This document shows, in pieces, positions 11,141-21,990 of a DNA stretch of 64,000 nucleotides. Under the pieces are notes generated by a model. That model saw only the letters and a list, made by a program, of their open reading frames with translations. It was not told the origin of the DNA and did no database searches. Made by a program: the position numbers and the translations under genes. The DNA comes from Atopsyche davidsoni (taxonomy: Eukaryota; Arthropoda; Insecta; Trichoptera; Hydrobiosidae), in the NCBI GenBank assembly GCA_022113835.1, contig JAILWY010000002.1, forward strand, positions 1,962,501 through 2,026,500, given 5' to 3'. Numbering within the stretch: the stretch's first letter is position 1; each line of letters starts with the position of its first letter.

Positions 11141-12261
11141 GAACGATGATAATTATTAAATAATCCAGCGACGGGCTGGTTATATCTGCAACACCCTGTT
11201 TTTTAAATACAAACACGAATACTTTAATAGTTAAAAAAATTCGATATTTTGTGTTGCCTATTAGTCTGAAAAAACTCTATAAAGACTGAAGATTTCATCC
11301 ACAAAAAATAACAATAATTTTTTCGTTATTTATATTAGTAAAATCGCATACAAGCCCACGACATGCTTTTGTAATCTGTAACACCATATATTCAAATTAT
11401 CGTTTTGATATTTTTATTATAAAGAAGCTCTTGAAATCCAAAACGCTAAGGTAAAGAAATATTGTTATTTTTTAGTCAATTGTATTGAATATTTTTACTT
11501 AATCCGTATTTTCTCACATACACGCTTACTGTGTATAAAGAATAAAGGAAACCTTATTGTGTGTGGAAATTATTTCATATGTTTTCATGTATTTCTATCA
11601 ATATGCGTATAGTTTATTGTAGCGATAAATAAAACTATATAATAGAGTATTAAATTTTAAAGACGCGAATCACAAAACTAAACACTTGAAAAGGTCTGGT
11701 CATTAGTTTTACGGGTAAATAGTGAAATAAACAAATCGAAAGCTTCAAAAAGTTTAACATGTGGTTAGTTGTTGCTAAAGTTTAATTAACGTTTTAAATT
11801 AAAGGTAAATTATTGCACCGACGAGAGACTTCTTCTTGTGAAATACAGTAATGGCATGTTTCAACTTGCGGTGAGTCTAAATATTTGTAACTCCTACAAT
11901 ATAAAGCAAAGACTAAACATTAATTAAAAATGAATGCAACTAAATACAGTCTTCATATTGAACTGGCATTGTAGTGCTTAAATATTTTAAGGTGAACTAC
12001 TGATTCAAGAAATGAGCTATACTCTTTGAGGGATTCAAATCAAGTTAATGGTTATAACAAAAAAAGTGGAAAGATTAATTAATATAATAAACATCGATTA
12101 ATCAATTTGTTTATTTGTAACTTAGTAATATTTCAAGAAAATAAAAAAAACAAAGCAATCTCTAGTGAAATAATAAAAAAATCACCTCATATTCTATATG
12201 ATAGTGATCATTGCTATATAAAAGAGAGTAAATAAAAATTTAGGAGAAATACATCCTATTA
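11141..12261. other. AT-rich non-coding DNA
   Basis: Nothing recognised. Two short strings near 11192 (AACACCCTG) and 11385 (AACACCATA) resemble Tc1-type ends but lie in the same orientation, so no element is claimed. Confidence 0.45.
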
Positions 12262-12282
12262 AAGATTGATTTATATTATAAT

Positions 12283-12378
<96 letters not shown>

Positions 12379-12391
12379 ATAAATCAATCTT
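12262..12391. repeat. 130-bp AT palindrome around (AT)n microsatellite
   Basis: Perfect inverted arms of 21 bp (12262-12282 and 12371-12391; left arm begins AAGATTGATTTATATT) enclose about 88 bp of almost pure AT dinucleotides. Because (AT)n is self-complementary, the whole 130 bp can extrude as one hairpin or cruciform. Confidence 0.85.
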
Positions 12392-12414
12392 GGAGATTAC
12401 TATTGGAGAGTTTT

Positions 12415-12512
12415 GTTTTCAGAAGCTCGAATTTTTTTATCAGACCATCATCTCTCTATCATGATTTGTGAGCTTTTAATTTAGAAGCTCGCATTTTACT
12501 AATCAGTCATTT
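12415..12512 (-). repeat. Inverted diverged copy of the 62-bp repeat
   Basis: On the minus strand it reads AGTAAAATGCGAGCTTCT, then AAGCTCA..AATCATGATAG and GATGATGG, matching the unit at 10302-10440. Together the two sites flank about 2 kb including the AT palindrome. Confidence 0.55.
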
Positions 12513-14799
12513 TTAAACTAGATTGTATGTTTTATTGGATGATCCATTTCAAGTTCAATTTCAAGATGTATATAGTAAAAATGATTGCTAAAACATCTTT
12601 GAACTACCTCGTTTAATGTATACATTTGTTTGTGACTTCTAAATAGGTAGATTATCTGTATACTTCGCTTATATAATGTCTGTAATCAATAAGTTAATAA
12701 TATTCTTTTGCCAAGAAATATATATAAAGAAAGCAAAAGGAAAGTTTGGATTCGCTTCACTGGCTCCTGCGGAGATCTTTATTCTCAAATAAAGGAAAGA
12801 TATTGAGAATTATGTGATTCCTGAAAAACTTCAATCGTGTTTTTGTTTGGTATCGCTTTGTAGAAAATTTAAATTTAAAGAGGGCGTTTTAGGAAACATC
12901 CATAAAGTTTAATGTGTGGTGATAAATAACCTCGTATACTAAATTTATTTTTAGTTATATAAGCAATGACAAAATAAATCCACATTTGTAGATATGCGGA
13001 TTTATTTTGTTATGTTTATACTAATAACAAATTTTCTAGACAAATTATAACTAACGCAGTTATCGTAAACAGGCGTTTTATTCAATTCAATGAGACGTGA
13101 ACTGAAAAAAAAACACGGCTTAAAACTCATGGGGTATATTTATGTTTACAACTCAAAATCAGCCATAGCGAAAAATTATTCCAGAGATGATAAAAACTTG
13201 AGTTTTAATACTCTTTTTAATATTATGGAGCTCTCGAAGCAATTAAAACACCAATTTGTAAATTCCCTTGGGAAATTTGTCAAAAATTAATGAATTATTC
13301 ATTTTTTGATTTGTATTTATTTTGTAAGTCAACATAATTTATTTCTGTAATTAAAGAACGACATTTGTAGTGAATTTTTTAATAATACACAGGTTTTACG
13401 CTTGTAATATAAAAACTTGTTTTTATCTTAATGTGTATATTTTATGTATAATTTCAATCAGGGTTTATTTTTTATACCCATGTCTTTTAAATATTTAACA
13501 TTTGAAGAAAGCTTAATTGACGGAAACAATCGTTTAATGATCAACTTGTATTAAAAAAAAAACTAAAAATAATATTAAGAGTAAAAATTATTTTAAATGA
13601 AACTGCTTTAAACAACATTGTTTATGTTGATATGTTAAGTATCGTGTTTTTTAAAATAGTTTTTTTTAGATATGATTAGTAGCCTAAAAAATATTTAAAC
13701 ATAGTACTTTTGCAAATAATATTAGTATATTAAGTACAGAAAATCATGATTTTTATACATATTTCTACTCTACAAACGAATGTCCATACTTATATAATCT
13801 GAACAAGGAGTGTATAACCATAGCACTTAGTATGGGTAGAAGGTCTTGAAGAAACAGGAAGCAATTGGAAGCTATGAGGGGCAGTGGGGTTGTATTCGGT
13901 TTATTATACAAGGAAACCACAGAAAACCTGCAACAGAAAGGCTTTTTGACGTAAGTTTTATTTTACAATAATCGAAGACAGATAGGTTATTATATTAAAA
14001 AATAAAAAATGAACTAATTTATTTCTCCAGCCAGGTTCAAGCCCAGGAATCTATGAAATAACATAAACGATAAAAAAAAATCTTAAATCTTAAGACTTGT
14101 TTCTTTTTGTTTGGAGCCCGAAAAGTGTTTATTTACAAAGTATTTCTATAAAAGTGATTACTCTTCCAACAAGTGTAACTATTGGCAGGTCAGACCTGAT
14201 TTTCTAAAAGATTGAATGACTTTCTTATGCTCGGAAAAAACGTCGAGAATCCGAAAAGTAAAACCACCTAAAGAAGCACCTTTCAGAAAATGTTAGAAGC
14301 GCTACGTTTTTACAATTTAAATTAAATTACTACAGTTTCCAGGCTTTTTTATAAGGAATATAATTAGGATATTCTCTTGTTATTGAAAAGCTATTTTTTA
14401 TTTAAAAAAATTCTCACGAGTCTGCAGAAAACCTAATTTACGTGAAAATCAAATATATATTTTTAAATATAAAAAAGAGACGAAATCTCTTAAGATTGCT
14501 AATAAAATTTGTTTTCAATGAAAAAATACATTAAAATATTCATGTCTCTTTTAAGGCAAGCTCAAATTTTGGTTGTTTAATCAAAATATTTGACATGCTA
14601 AGATAAAAGTGTATATTAATTATTTGTTAAAAAAAAAATAGAATATGTATAACTGTGTTTTGCTGAGCAATTAGAGGTAACAAAAATAATCTTTATTACT
14701 TTTCATATGGTAGATAATTTTCCAGACAAACCAAAATTTAATAATTTCCAATTTCAATAATTACTCATTCCATAATAAGCAATACGGAGTATTAAGTAG
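12513..14799. other. AT-rich non-coding DNA
   Basis: Nothing recognised. The 66-codon plus ORF at 13090-13290 is lysine/asparagine-rich AT-driven sequence with no motif. Confidence 0.45.
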
Positions 14800-15290
14800 G
14801 CCATGAAATGTGTTTTTGGTCTAACACCTGCTCCCCATTATGTTCTGCCAAGCGGTAATGAGCCTTTGCGCAATAATCGCAAGGTGTATATTCTCATACA
14901 CGTAGTTCTACAACAATTCCGCATAACCAGGGGACAATCACCCTTCGCACAATCACCCCAAGGTACATATTCGCCAACAGTCGTGCTGTACATCTAGGTG
15001 ACACTGTCAAACGACAACGACCTTTATTACACCCGTAGCAGGGTCTATAGCCGCGTACGGCGGCCGGTCCACTAGTATTACTAGGCATACGCACAAGGCA
15101 GGGGTTAATTATGTACCCGGACCAGAAAACTTCAAATATTAGGGCTGCTGGGTAAACTTGGCCAGTGGCGGCGCAGCAACCTTTCCTACTTGCTTTTCAG
15201 TGCCGGGAGTAGAGCGTGGGGTCTTACTTACTAACTTACCGCAGCACCACCCCAACTGACCTCAATTTACACCAATCAGCATATCTTGTT
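14800..15290. other. Moderately GC-rich block, unassigned
   Basis: GC-richer block with many CpGs, especially 15000-15270. Short ORFs on both strands (plus 14803-14997, minus 14894-15094) overlap; neither is recognisable. It could be an old transposon fragment or a regulatory block. I could not find a second copy in the window. Confidence 0.3.
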
Positions 15291-15397
15291 CTTAATCTTA
15301 ACACATATAATATTCGTAAAAAATATTATTTAATTCATGTCTCATACCGACGCTGCGGTCTCTTTTGATATGCAAGTGTTGTGTTTTATATATATAT

Positions 15398-16063
15398 TAG
15401 AAATGTAGCCCGTCATAAAATGACGTATTCGATGAACGATGCAATAGTGTTTGAACATATGTTTGGCTGACAATTAGATGAACATTTTGTACACATATAT
15501 TTTGAATAACCGGATATTAATTTCGAAAGCAAAGCCATTCTAGGTAATATCACATTTCGTGTCACAAACAACGAATCACTTTCACTGCACTGTTCTTTAT
15601 TAGACGCAGTCTGTATCACGTTCAATTGTGCTATCCGTTTTTAATTACATTTCCTGTGCTTAGACGGTGTTATTTTTTAGGAGGCATTTTAAGTTATCAA
15701 TGATGTGATTATTAATTTCTAACGCAACTAAAAAATAAAATTGGTACTTGTGTCAAGCTAACATAAACTGGAAATTTCTTAGAAGCGTCATATTTTGTTT
15801 TTTCGTAAAAATTCTAAATTTGAAATTCTCGCTGTGAACAACAGAATCATATAATTCGTACATAAAGCATATTTGATAGTTTTATTTAATTAGTTTATGA
15901 ATGAAAATATTATCCTATCGTCTTGAAACTCGGCACATAGCTGCGGAAAAACTTACTAAACTTACGTGCAAAAAATCAGCGTTGTATCTTTTAAGATATT
16001 CTATAGAGAACCGAAAAATGAAACATACACACCCACCCACACACAATGGCTATTATTATAGTA

Positions 16064-16066
<3 letters not shown>
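15398..16066 (-). repeat. 0.65-kb dispersed repeat, copy 1
   Basis: Nearly its whole length recurs in opposite orientation at 52941-53592. Landmarks include GACGGGCTACATTTCTA at one end and, on the minus strand, ATGCCTCCTAAAAAA in the middle and TTCTCTATAGAATATCTTAA near the other end. In copy 2 that ATG opens a short frame reading MPPKKITPSKHSKRN, suggesting the 5' part of a decayed transposon gene. The family is unknown to me; a Helitron-like origin is a guess from the TTTGCACGTAAGTT..CCGCAG-type leader. The repeat ends at an (AT)n tract here. Confidence 0.7.

Positions 16067-16117
<51 letters not shown>
16067..16117. repeat. (AT)n microsatellite
   Basis: About 25 AT dinucleotides at the end of the dispersed repeat. 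They create the tyrosine/isoleucine-alternating part of a chance ORF at 15901-16185. Confidence 0.9.
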
Positions 16118-16119
<2 letters not shown>

Positions 16120-16259
16120 GTAACGCTTGAAGCGTGGGGTAGGGTCTTTAATTGCGTTCGGTTAATTGCGTACTGCCAGCTTTAGAAACGAGGAAGTACG
16201 AATCCCCGTGATGGAGCATTTTGCCTCCAGGATACAATTTCTATTCATAATTAAAATAT

Positions 16260-16790
16260 TACCTTATCATTACACGGGGCCGCTGTGCAAATACTCGGTT
16301 AATTATATTACCGCTTATGTCTGCGCGCTCCACCCCGCGTCCTGAAGAATTAAGGCTCTCGATAAATACACGAGAACGCCCGCCCAAGAGGACAGCCTCA
16401 TAAATACAATTTCAAATATTTGTTTATTTTACAGAAGAGTTAAATTGTCTTTTTTGATCTGATAAATGCGTATTGTATACTGATCAATTGAATTAAACCG
16501 CACCAAGCCTGTGCGGTTTATTGTGTTGCCGTGTTTGTCTGCGCCTTGTCGCATTCTGAAGAATCAGGACTGTCGATGAATATATAGTATAAAAAGGGAC
16601 AGTCACATAAATACAATATTATTTTTAAATATATATTTTTTGCATACTGATTTACTAAATTCAATAGCAACGTTTAATAATATTTCCTTGCATGTCTGCG
16701 CTCTCCCGAATCCTGAAGAATTAGAACTCTCAATAATTATACACGGATGCCTTTCCAGAAAACATCTCCATAATTCATTGGAATTTATAT
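16260..16790. promoter_or_regulatory. Three degenerate tandem copies of a CpG-rich module
   Basis: GTCTGCGC-type starts occur at 16319, 16537 and 16694. Each is followed by TCCTGAAGAATTA or a variant, then CTCTCGATAAATA or a variant, and CTCATAAATACAAT or a variant. The first copy is CpG-rich; the second and third are progressively AT-richer. No frame is conserved. The CATAAATA and GATAAATA strings resemble homeodomain or caudal-type sites. Regulatory role is inferred. Confidence 0.45.
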
Positions 16791-17469
16791 CATTAGATTG
16801 TTTCTTTAATTATATTTTATAAAACCTGTACATGCAATTAGTAATATTAAGACTCGATAAATCTCTAAAAGTGCCTGTAAAGGTTTTTGTAGAAGTTCGC
16901 TAACATTAAAAAGTGATTTTTTTAAACAAACCAATCATATTTAATTGCAAAACGACATGGATTTATATCGATAAATTATAGTTTCTTTAATGAACGCGCA
17001 CTCAGCTGCTGAGATAAATATGCAGGAGTTCTTGAATGTAATTTTGTATTGAATCTAATATTTTTGCATAAAAATATAGAAATGCTGTTTTTTGTAAAGA
17101 CACGAAAAATCTCGAATACAATAAATAAATAAACGCACAGAAAAAAAAACCCTTACGAAGCAAGTATGCTATAATTTATTTTAATAAAATATTTACATTG
17201 TTTATATGAAAAATTTAACTAGTGAGCAAATGCCTCTCTTGATTATTTAATTTAATCAGCTTGTTCTTTGTTATGTAAATGCAAATATATTTAGGCGTAC
17301 TTAAAAAATTACAACAAATGTGATTGTGATTGATCAAATTCAATTATCAAGTATCGGGAAAATAATTAACCCCCGGTATTTTTATGCTGAGGTCGTTTGC
17401 GCACTTTACTTTAAAATTGATAAATTTTAAATCTTGACATTGTGGAACATTGCAAAAAAATAATTAAAA
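16791..17469. other. AT-rich non-coding DNA
   Basis: Nothing recognised; possible further relic of the tandem module near 16990-17040 (AACGCGCACTCAGCTGCTGAG). Confidence 0.4.
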
Positions 17470-17790
17470 AGCGTTATTCGCGTGTCGCGTGTTTCAGGAT
17501 TATTAGTCGTTATTGGCTGAAACCCCGGGCATGTCTCGGCCGTTAGTCGTAGTCGGTTACCTCCGACATCGTTTCGACGTTTCAATATTCCCATAAATAC
17601 GGCCGGACCCGCCCCCGACGTCAAAGGGGCTGTAGCTCGTCGATCGCCGGAAACTTAGTCGATATAATTAACGGGGGTTGCCCGAGGGGAGTTTGCACAA
17701 ATGACGACAGACAAGTGCTGTGCAAAGCCTTCATATCCGGCGCCCGCGCGGAACGCTCGCATTCCTAATAAGCCGTGGAGAGCTTCGTGT
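17470..17790. promoter_or_regulatory. CpG-rich island, putative regulatory
   Basis: Long CpG-dense block containing CCCATAAATACGGCCGG and other CpG clusters. The minus ORFs of 65 and 68 codons (17427-17624, 17655-17861) span it but look like GC-driven chance frames. Among the best candidates in the window for a conserved non-coding element. Confidence 0.35.
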
Positions 17791-18032
17791 GAATAGTGTG
17801 TACAAATAATTACTGAAGAGTGACGGGTCAGAGAAATATAACCAACGCATTTGAAGCACAAAGGCTTTCAATTGTATTTGTTAAGCATACGGAGTACATA
17901 TTATCTTCTAAAGCAGTCCGTCGCTGATGCTCCAGCAATAGAAATAAAACATTTCAAGCATTGGTAAAGTGTATTATTGATTTTTGTGAAGACCGTCTCA
18001 CAGTAAGTACGATTTTGCCTATACAAGTTTTA

Positions 18033-18190
18033 ATATTTTTGAGTGATTTTCCACATGTTCGTTTTTATTTGTGACCGGTTTCGCCAACCTTTCACGTTGG
18101 TATTGTCAAACAGAGTGAAATCAATAAATCACTCAAGTATTTTATTCAAAAATATTAAAATGGAATTCCATAAAAAATATTGTATTTCTT
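18033..18190 (-). mobile_element. Hammerhead family 2 element, copy A, with 12-bp target duplication
   Basis: 158-bp insertion flanked by the perfect direct repeat ATACAAGTTTTA (18021-18032 and 18191-18202). The minus strand carries CAACGTGAAAGGTTGGCG then GAAACCGGTCAC (complement at 18071-18100), a helix II hairpin, the GAAA box and a tiny helix III (A-C / G-U around CG) of a type I hammerhead. The CUGAUGA box is decayed to UUGACAA, so it should be inactive. Outer arms CAAGTATTTTATT.. and complement form a foldback. Confidence 0.7.
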
Positions 18191-18352
18191 ATACAAGTTT
18201 TATCGATTGATAATGATTAAGTACATTTTTTCATTTATTGAAAAATGATTAAAGAAACTCTCAGCAAAATATCATCGTGACTTGTGTGGGATTTGAACCC
18301 ACACCCCCAAGCTTACATGGATATGATTGTTAAAAATTCTCGCTAAGTACCA

Positions 18353-18429
18353 GTGATTCGTTAGTATAATTGGTAATGCACTGGCCATTTATGCTTTAGG
18401 GATGTGAGTTCAAATCCCACACAAATCAC
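18353..18429 (+). ncRNA. tRNA-like Pol III promoter unit (pseudogene)
   Basis: GTGATTCG...CAAATCAC can form most of an acceptor stem. A box TTAGTATAATTGGTAATGC; B box GAGTTCAAATCCC. Comparison with the copy at 51485 gives an anticodon loop CATGTAA, anticodon TGT, so tRNA-Thr ancestry is plausible. It lies in the centre of a foldback element and is not a host tRNA gene. Confidence 0.6.
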
Positions 18430-18523
18430 GAGGATATTTTTCTGAGAGTTTCTTTAATCATTTTTAAATATTTAAAAAAATGTACTTAATCATTATCAAT
18501 TGGTAAAGTGGTTAATATAATCA

Positions 18524-18765
18524 ATATTTTTGTCAGAGAGTACTTGGTGGAATTCCACTTTAATATTTTAAATAAAATACTTGAGCGATTTTTCCTGGTA
18601 TTTATTTTTATTAGTAATTTGTTTCGCTAATCTTTCTAATTGGCATTATCAAACTGAAAGGTCCCCAACCGGTCACCAATAAAAATTAATATGTAGAAAA
18701 ATCACTCAAGTATTTTATTTAAAATATTAAAGTGGAATTCCACCAAGTACTCTCTGGCAAAAATA
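18524..18765. mobile_element. Hammerhead family 2 foldback, copy B
   Basis: Arms of about 100 bp, left starting ATATTTTTGTCAGAGAG and containing ACTTGGTGGAATTCCACTTT, mirror the right end CTCTCTGGCAAAAATAT. The centre reads on the minus strand TTTGATAATGCCAAT...AGCGAAAC, i.e. degenerate CUGAUGA, helix II and GAAAC. Sits 24 bp after the foldback element at 18500. Confidence 0.7.
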
Positions 18766-20690
18766 TAGTACCACGTTTCAATGTACTATGTTTTGAAAGA
18801 GCCATGGTTAGTAAGAGATCCAAGCTTCCAAGAACCTCAATAAGCCATAAAGTAGTTAAAAAATAATTCTCGTCGTTTCACGTAATTGCGTTAACACATA
18901 AAAATATTATAAGTCTAATTTGATTCACATTGTTTTTTTTAAATAATAAATATTTTAATAAAATGGCTATAAAAGTGTCTAAAAATTGGAAATTCAGAAA
19001 TTTTTCCATGCTACTTAGCATTATAAATATATAAGTTTTTAACACTAGTATTAAAGTTTTTTAGCATTTTAAAATATTCTTATTGAAAAAAGGACATTAT
19101 GTAAATATAAAATAATGTAAAACGCATTACAGCATGAGAATCACCGAATTAAATATGATTTTATAGTTGTAGAATTTAATGATAAAGTACATTTTGGTTT
19201 GAATGCCTTAAGGATGACTTTTTCCAACGTTTTTATATTAGAATAGTAATATTTTTTGGAAATTATTCCCATGCTATTTTAAAAGATGTTCTCATATATT
19301 TTTTTAAAAAACTTTTCACATTTCACAAACCCCAGACACTTCTCTCGAATATACAAGTACTTTTATCATAGTAATGACTTGATAAATTTACTTTAACGAC
19401 AAATAGAAAAACAAACAAAAACCTCTGGGTTTTTTTTTATGAATTATCGAATATCGTACGACCCATAACATCTAATATGATGTGCGGACGAGAAGTGCGG
19501 TATTTGTGATTTAAAAACAATGAGATAGTGTATAAAAATTAAAAAATAATATCTGAAAAATTGCTTAGTGACTTCTTTGTTATGTTTTTTGCTTGAACTG
19601 GAAATCTGCAAAAATATTTTGGAATACTAAAAAATTTAATACATCTTAAAGTGAATGTGATTGTTTTAGCCTATTACGTTTAAATAACTTAAAACATATT
19701 CAATGCACTGTGCAAACCATTTGCGAATCGAAAATTATTTAATTATAAATAAGGGTGGGTAGGTGACCCAATTGGCATGATGACGTACCTTCGGTCTGTT
19801 ACCAGGCAGATGCGTCTGATGGGCTGACACCATAAATTACACCCCTAAGGTATGTTATACCACCATATACTGTGGAAATAAAATATATTGATATTCATTG
19901 TTAGCCCATCACGAAGAAAATCAATATTCGACAACAGCACTGTAGCATTTCAATATTCTCTTCAAGAAAAAAATCAGGTTATACAAAATTGAGAACTGAA
20001 AATCTTAAGTTCATAATAAAACCAATAAAAAAAACACAAAGCAAACTATTGAAAAAAAAAAATTTTTTTACGAATATTATTGCTACAAATATTTATCACA
20101 TATTTATAAAATATTCTGAATATTTATATACAGTGGAAATATATTATACACAACGGACTTATTGAATGTGTTATTCTTACATCATTAATACATCATTTTT
20201 ATTTTTAAGCGCTTTTGCCTTTTGTTGGCTCAAACTCAACTTCAAACTCTTTTTTCAACATTACGAAGAATCGAAAGGCGAAAACACTCGAAAAAACATA
20301 CAGTTTTTTCATAATAGGCTATTCATATTTTTTACTCAGATTAGAATTCGATGTAGATAAATATTTTTTTTTTGTTAAAATTACTAACATCCAATTAAAT
20401 AATACCACGAAGGCAAATAAAAACTTTTGAAAGTTTTTTTTTGTTTAACGACATATAATAAAACGACCTTTAAATGATCTTTAATAACTAAAATTAATCA
20501 AAACTTAGAAAGTTTTATTAATGTTGTATTTTACTCAGTGGCTCAGACTAATGACAGAGATTCAAATGCTTTGATAACCATCGTGTAATTGATCATTATG
20601 CTGAGTTATTTTACTTTAGAAAGTTAAACATCTCTATAGAAATGTTAAACTCCATTTTAAGTGTAGACAACCATTCATATTTTTCTTCAA
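18766..20690. other. AT-rich non-coding DNA
   Basis: Nothing firm. A short GC patch at about 19745-19870 (AAGGGTGGGTAGGTGACCC ... CACCCCTAAGG) could be a small transposon relic. ORFs at 20166-20430 are AT-driven. Confidence 0.4.
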
Positions 20691-20700
20691 ATCAACAATG

Positions 20701-20701
<1 letters not shown>

Positions 20702-20752
<51 letters not shown>
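20702..20752. repeat. (AT)n microsatellite
   Basis: About 25 AT dinucleotides followed by a GT-rich stretch. Confidence 0.9.
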
Positions 20753-20756
<4 letters not shown>

Positions 20757-21098
20757 CAATGTGTGTAAATAGGTGTGTCTGTGTGTATGAAATTCCCAGA
20801 CAAAGCTTTGACTTTTGAGACACCTCCAGTAAATATTAGACCTGCCCCTAAAAACAAAATATTATAAAATAGCGTGAATACTCTTGTGCGAAGTTGGCGT
20901 ATTTTTTTCGCCTTTTTTTACCATTAAAGTACAATCTCTGGGGTGCGTATTTCCATCCCTAGAATGAAGCAAAGCCAAATATTTTTTTAACTTTTCGTTA
21001 ATGCAGCGACAAAATATGAAAAGATGCAGTCGACGGATCATTTTTAAACACAGAAAATTCACTATTGTATTAATCTTGAAACATGATTGTTCTTCATC
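20753..21098. other. Non-coding DNA, nothing recognised
   Basis: No feature seen; a 91-codon minus ORF (20862-21137) crosses into the hAT element and is rejected. Confidence 0.4.
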
Positions 21099-21106
21099 TA
21101 CTAAAC

Positions 21107-21555
21107 CAGTGCTTCTCAAAGTGGTCCCTGGGATCATTCAGGGGGTCCTTAGAAAATTATAATCGATTTGGGGGTTTCTGAATAACGTCAGGGGGTCCGC
21201 GCAAGGTTTAATATAAATTTAAAAAATTGTGACACATTTTTATTAATATGGAAGATATTTTTATTAATAAGTAAATATCAATGGATACATTATTAGCGAT
21301 TTTTACGTCCTAAGTAAAATATAAATATAGACAGGTGCATAAAATATAAGTAATAACAGGCATCGCGGTGAGTCAGGTAGGTTAATACAGGAACGCAATA
21401 GAGTCGATACTTGCACCAACTAGTCTATAATATTAATTTATGTAGTTTTTCACCCATGGTCCGTAGGCAAGTTTTGACCATGAAAAGGGATCAGTGGGCA
21501 AGTTTTGACCATGAAAGGGGGTCCGTGGGCCAAAAGAGTTTGAGGAGAGCCGCTG
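21107..21555. mobile_element. hAT-type non-autonomous element (449 bp)
   Basis: Left end CAGTGCTTCTCAAAGTGG and the complement of the right end, CAGCGGCTCTCCTCAAAC, are similar. Flanks are TACTAAAC (21099-21106) and TTCTAAAC (21556-21563), an 8-bp target duplication with one mismatch. GGGGGTCC motifs inside both ends and an internal repeat (GGCAAGTTTTGACCATGAAA twice near 21466 and 21497) are typical of this hAT type. No transposase frame remains. Confidence 0.8.
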
Positions 21556-21639
21556 TTCTAAACGAATGTAAAATATCAACAAATAATATCAGAATGTGTT
21601 ATCGTGCGTAACCTAATACACATTATCCTTTAGTAATCT

Positions 21640-21990
21640 CCTTTTCTCAGATTGATGTCAGAAATAGAAATACCCTAACGAGAACCCTCGGTCACCGAGT
21701 AAGTCGTTACGCTGAATCTTCGCCGCCAACAATCTTTACTTAAACTCTGTTACACCCCAAAGTTTATAGTTCTCATTATTTTTAACCCGACACAACTCAA
21801 CACGTTTTATCATATAGCACTTCCCTTTTGGCAGATCGATGTCAGAAATAGAAATACGCTAACGGGACGCTTCGGACGCCGGGTTCGTCGTAACACTGAA
21901 TCTCCGCCGCTAACGACCCCCATATAACTTAAATCTAGTCTCAGCCCGCGCCTGAAATAATGGCCCCGTGACCCTTTGCGTCCGTGAACC
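21640..21990. promoter_or_regulatory. Tandemly duplicated CpG-rich module (period 184)
   Basis: GATGTCAGAAATAGAAATAC occurs at 21654 and 21838. Each is followed by CTAACG, a CpG-rich block, GTCGT.AC.CTGAATCT and CGCCGC.AAC. The second copy is richer in CpG than the first; the two are clearly homologous over about 90 bp. No conserved reading frame. Confidence 0.5.

Larger units (their letters stand above)
17988..18500 (+). mobile_element. tRNA-like foldback element interrupted by a hammerhead-family insertion
   Basis: Leader GAAGACCGTCTCACAG..AAGTACG at 17988 is the same as at 48634. After an insertion (18033-18190), the element resumes with the terminal arm ATTGATAATGATTAAG at 18206 and ends with its complement at 18500. 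Arms of about 100 bp are mirror images and each contains the B-box half of a tRNA-like promoter with the tail CGATGATATTTTTCTGAGAG. A single A box lies in the centre. The leader joins the arm without interruption at 48634, proving the insertion. Confidence 0.75.

Noticed and set aside
15901..16185. 94-codon ORF with long alternating Tyr-Ile run
   Set aside because: The run is the (AT)n microsatellite translated, and the rest is the dispersed repeat.
18353..18429. Functional host tRNA gene
   Set aside because: It lies inside a repeat family with several copies, the stems are imperfect and the anticodon loop varies between copies.
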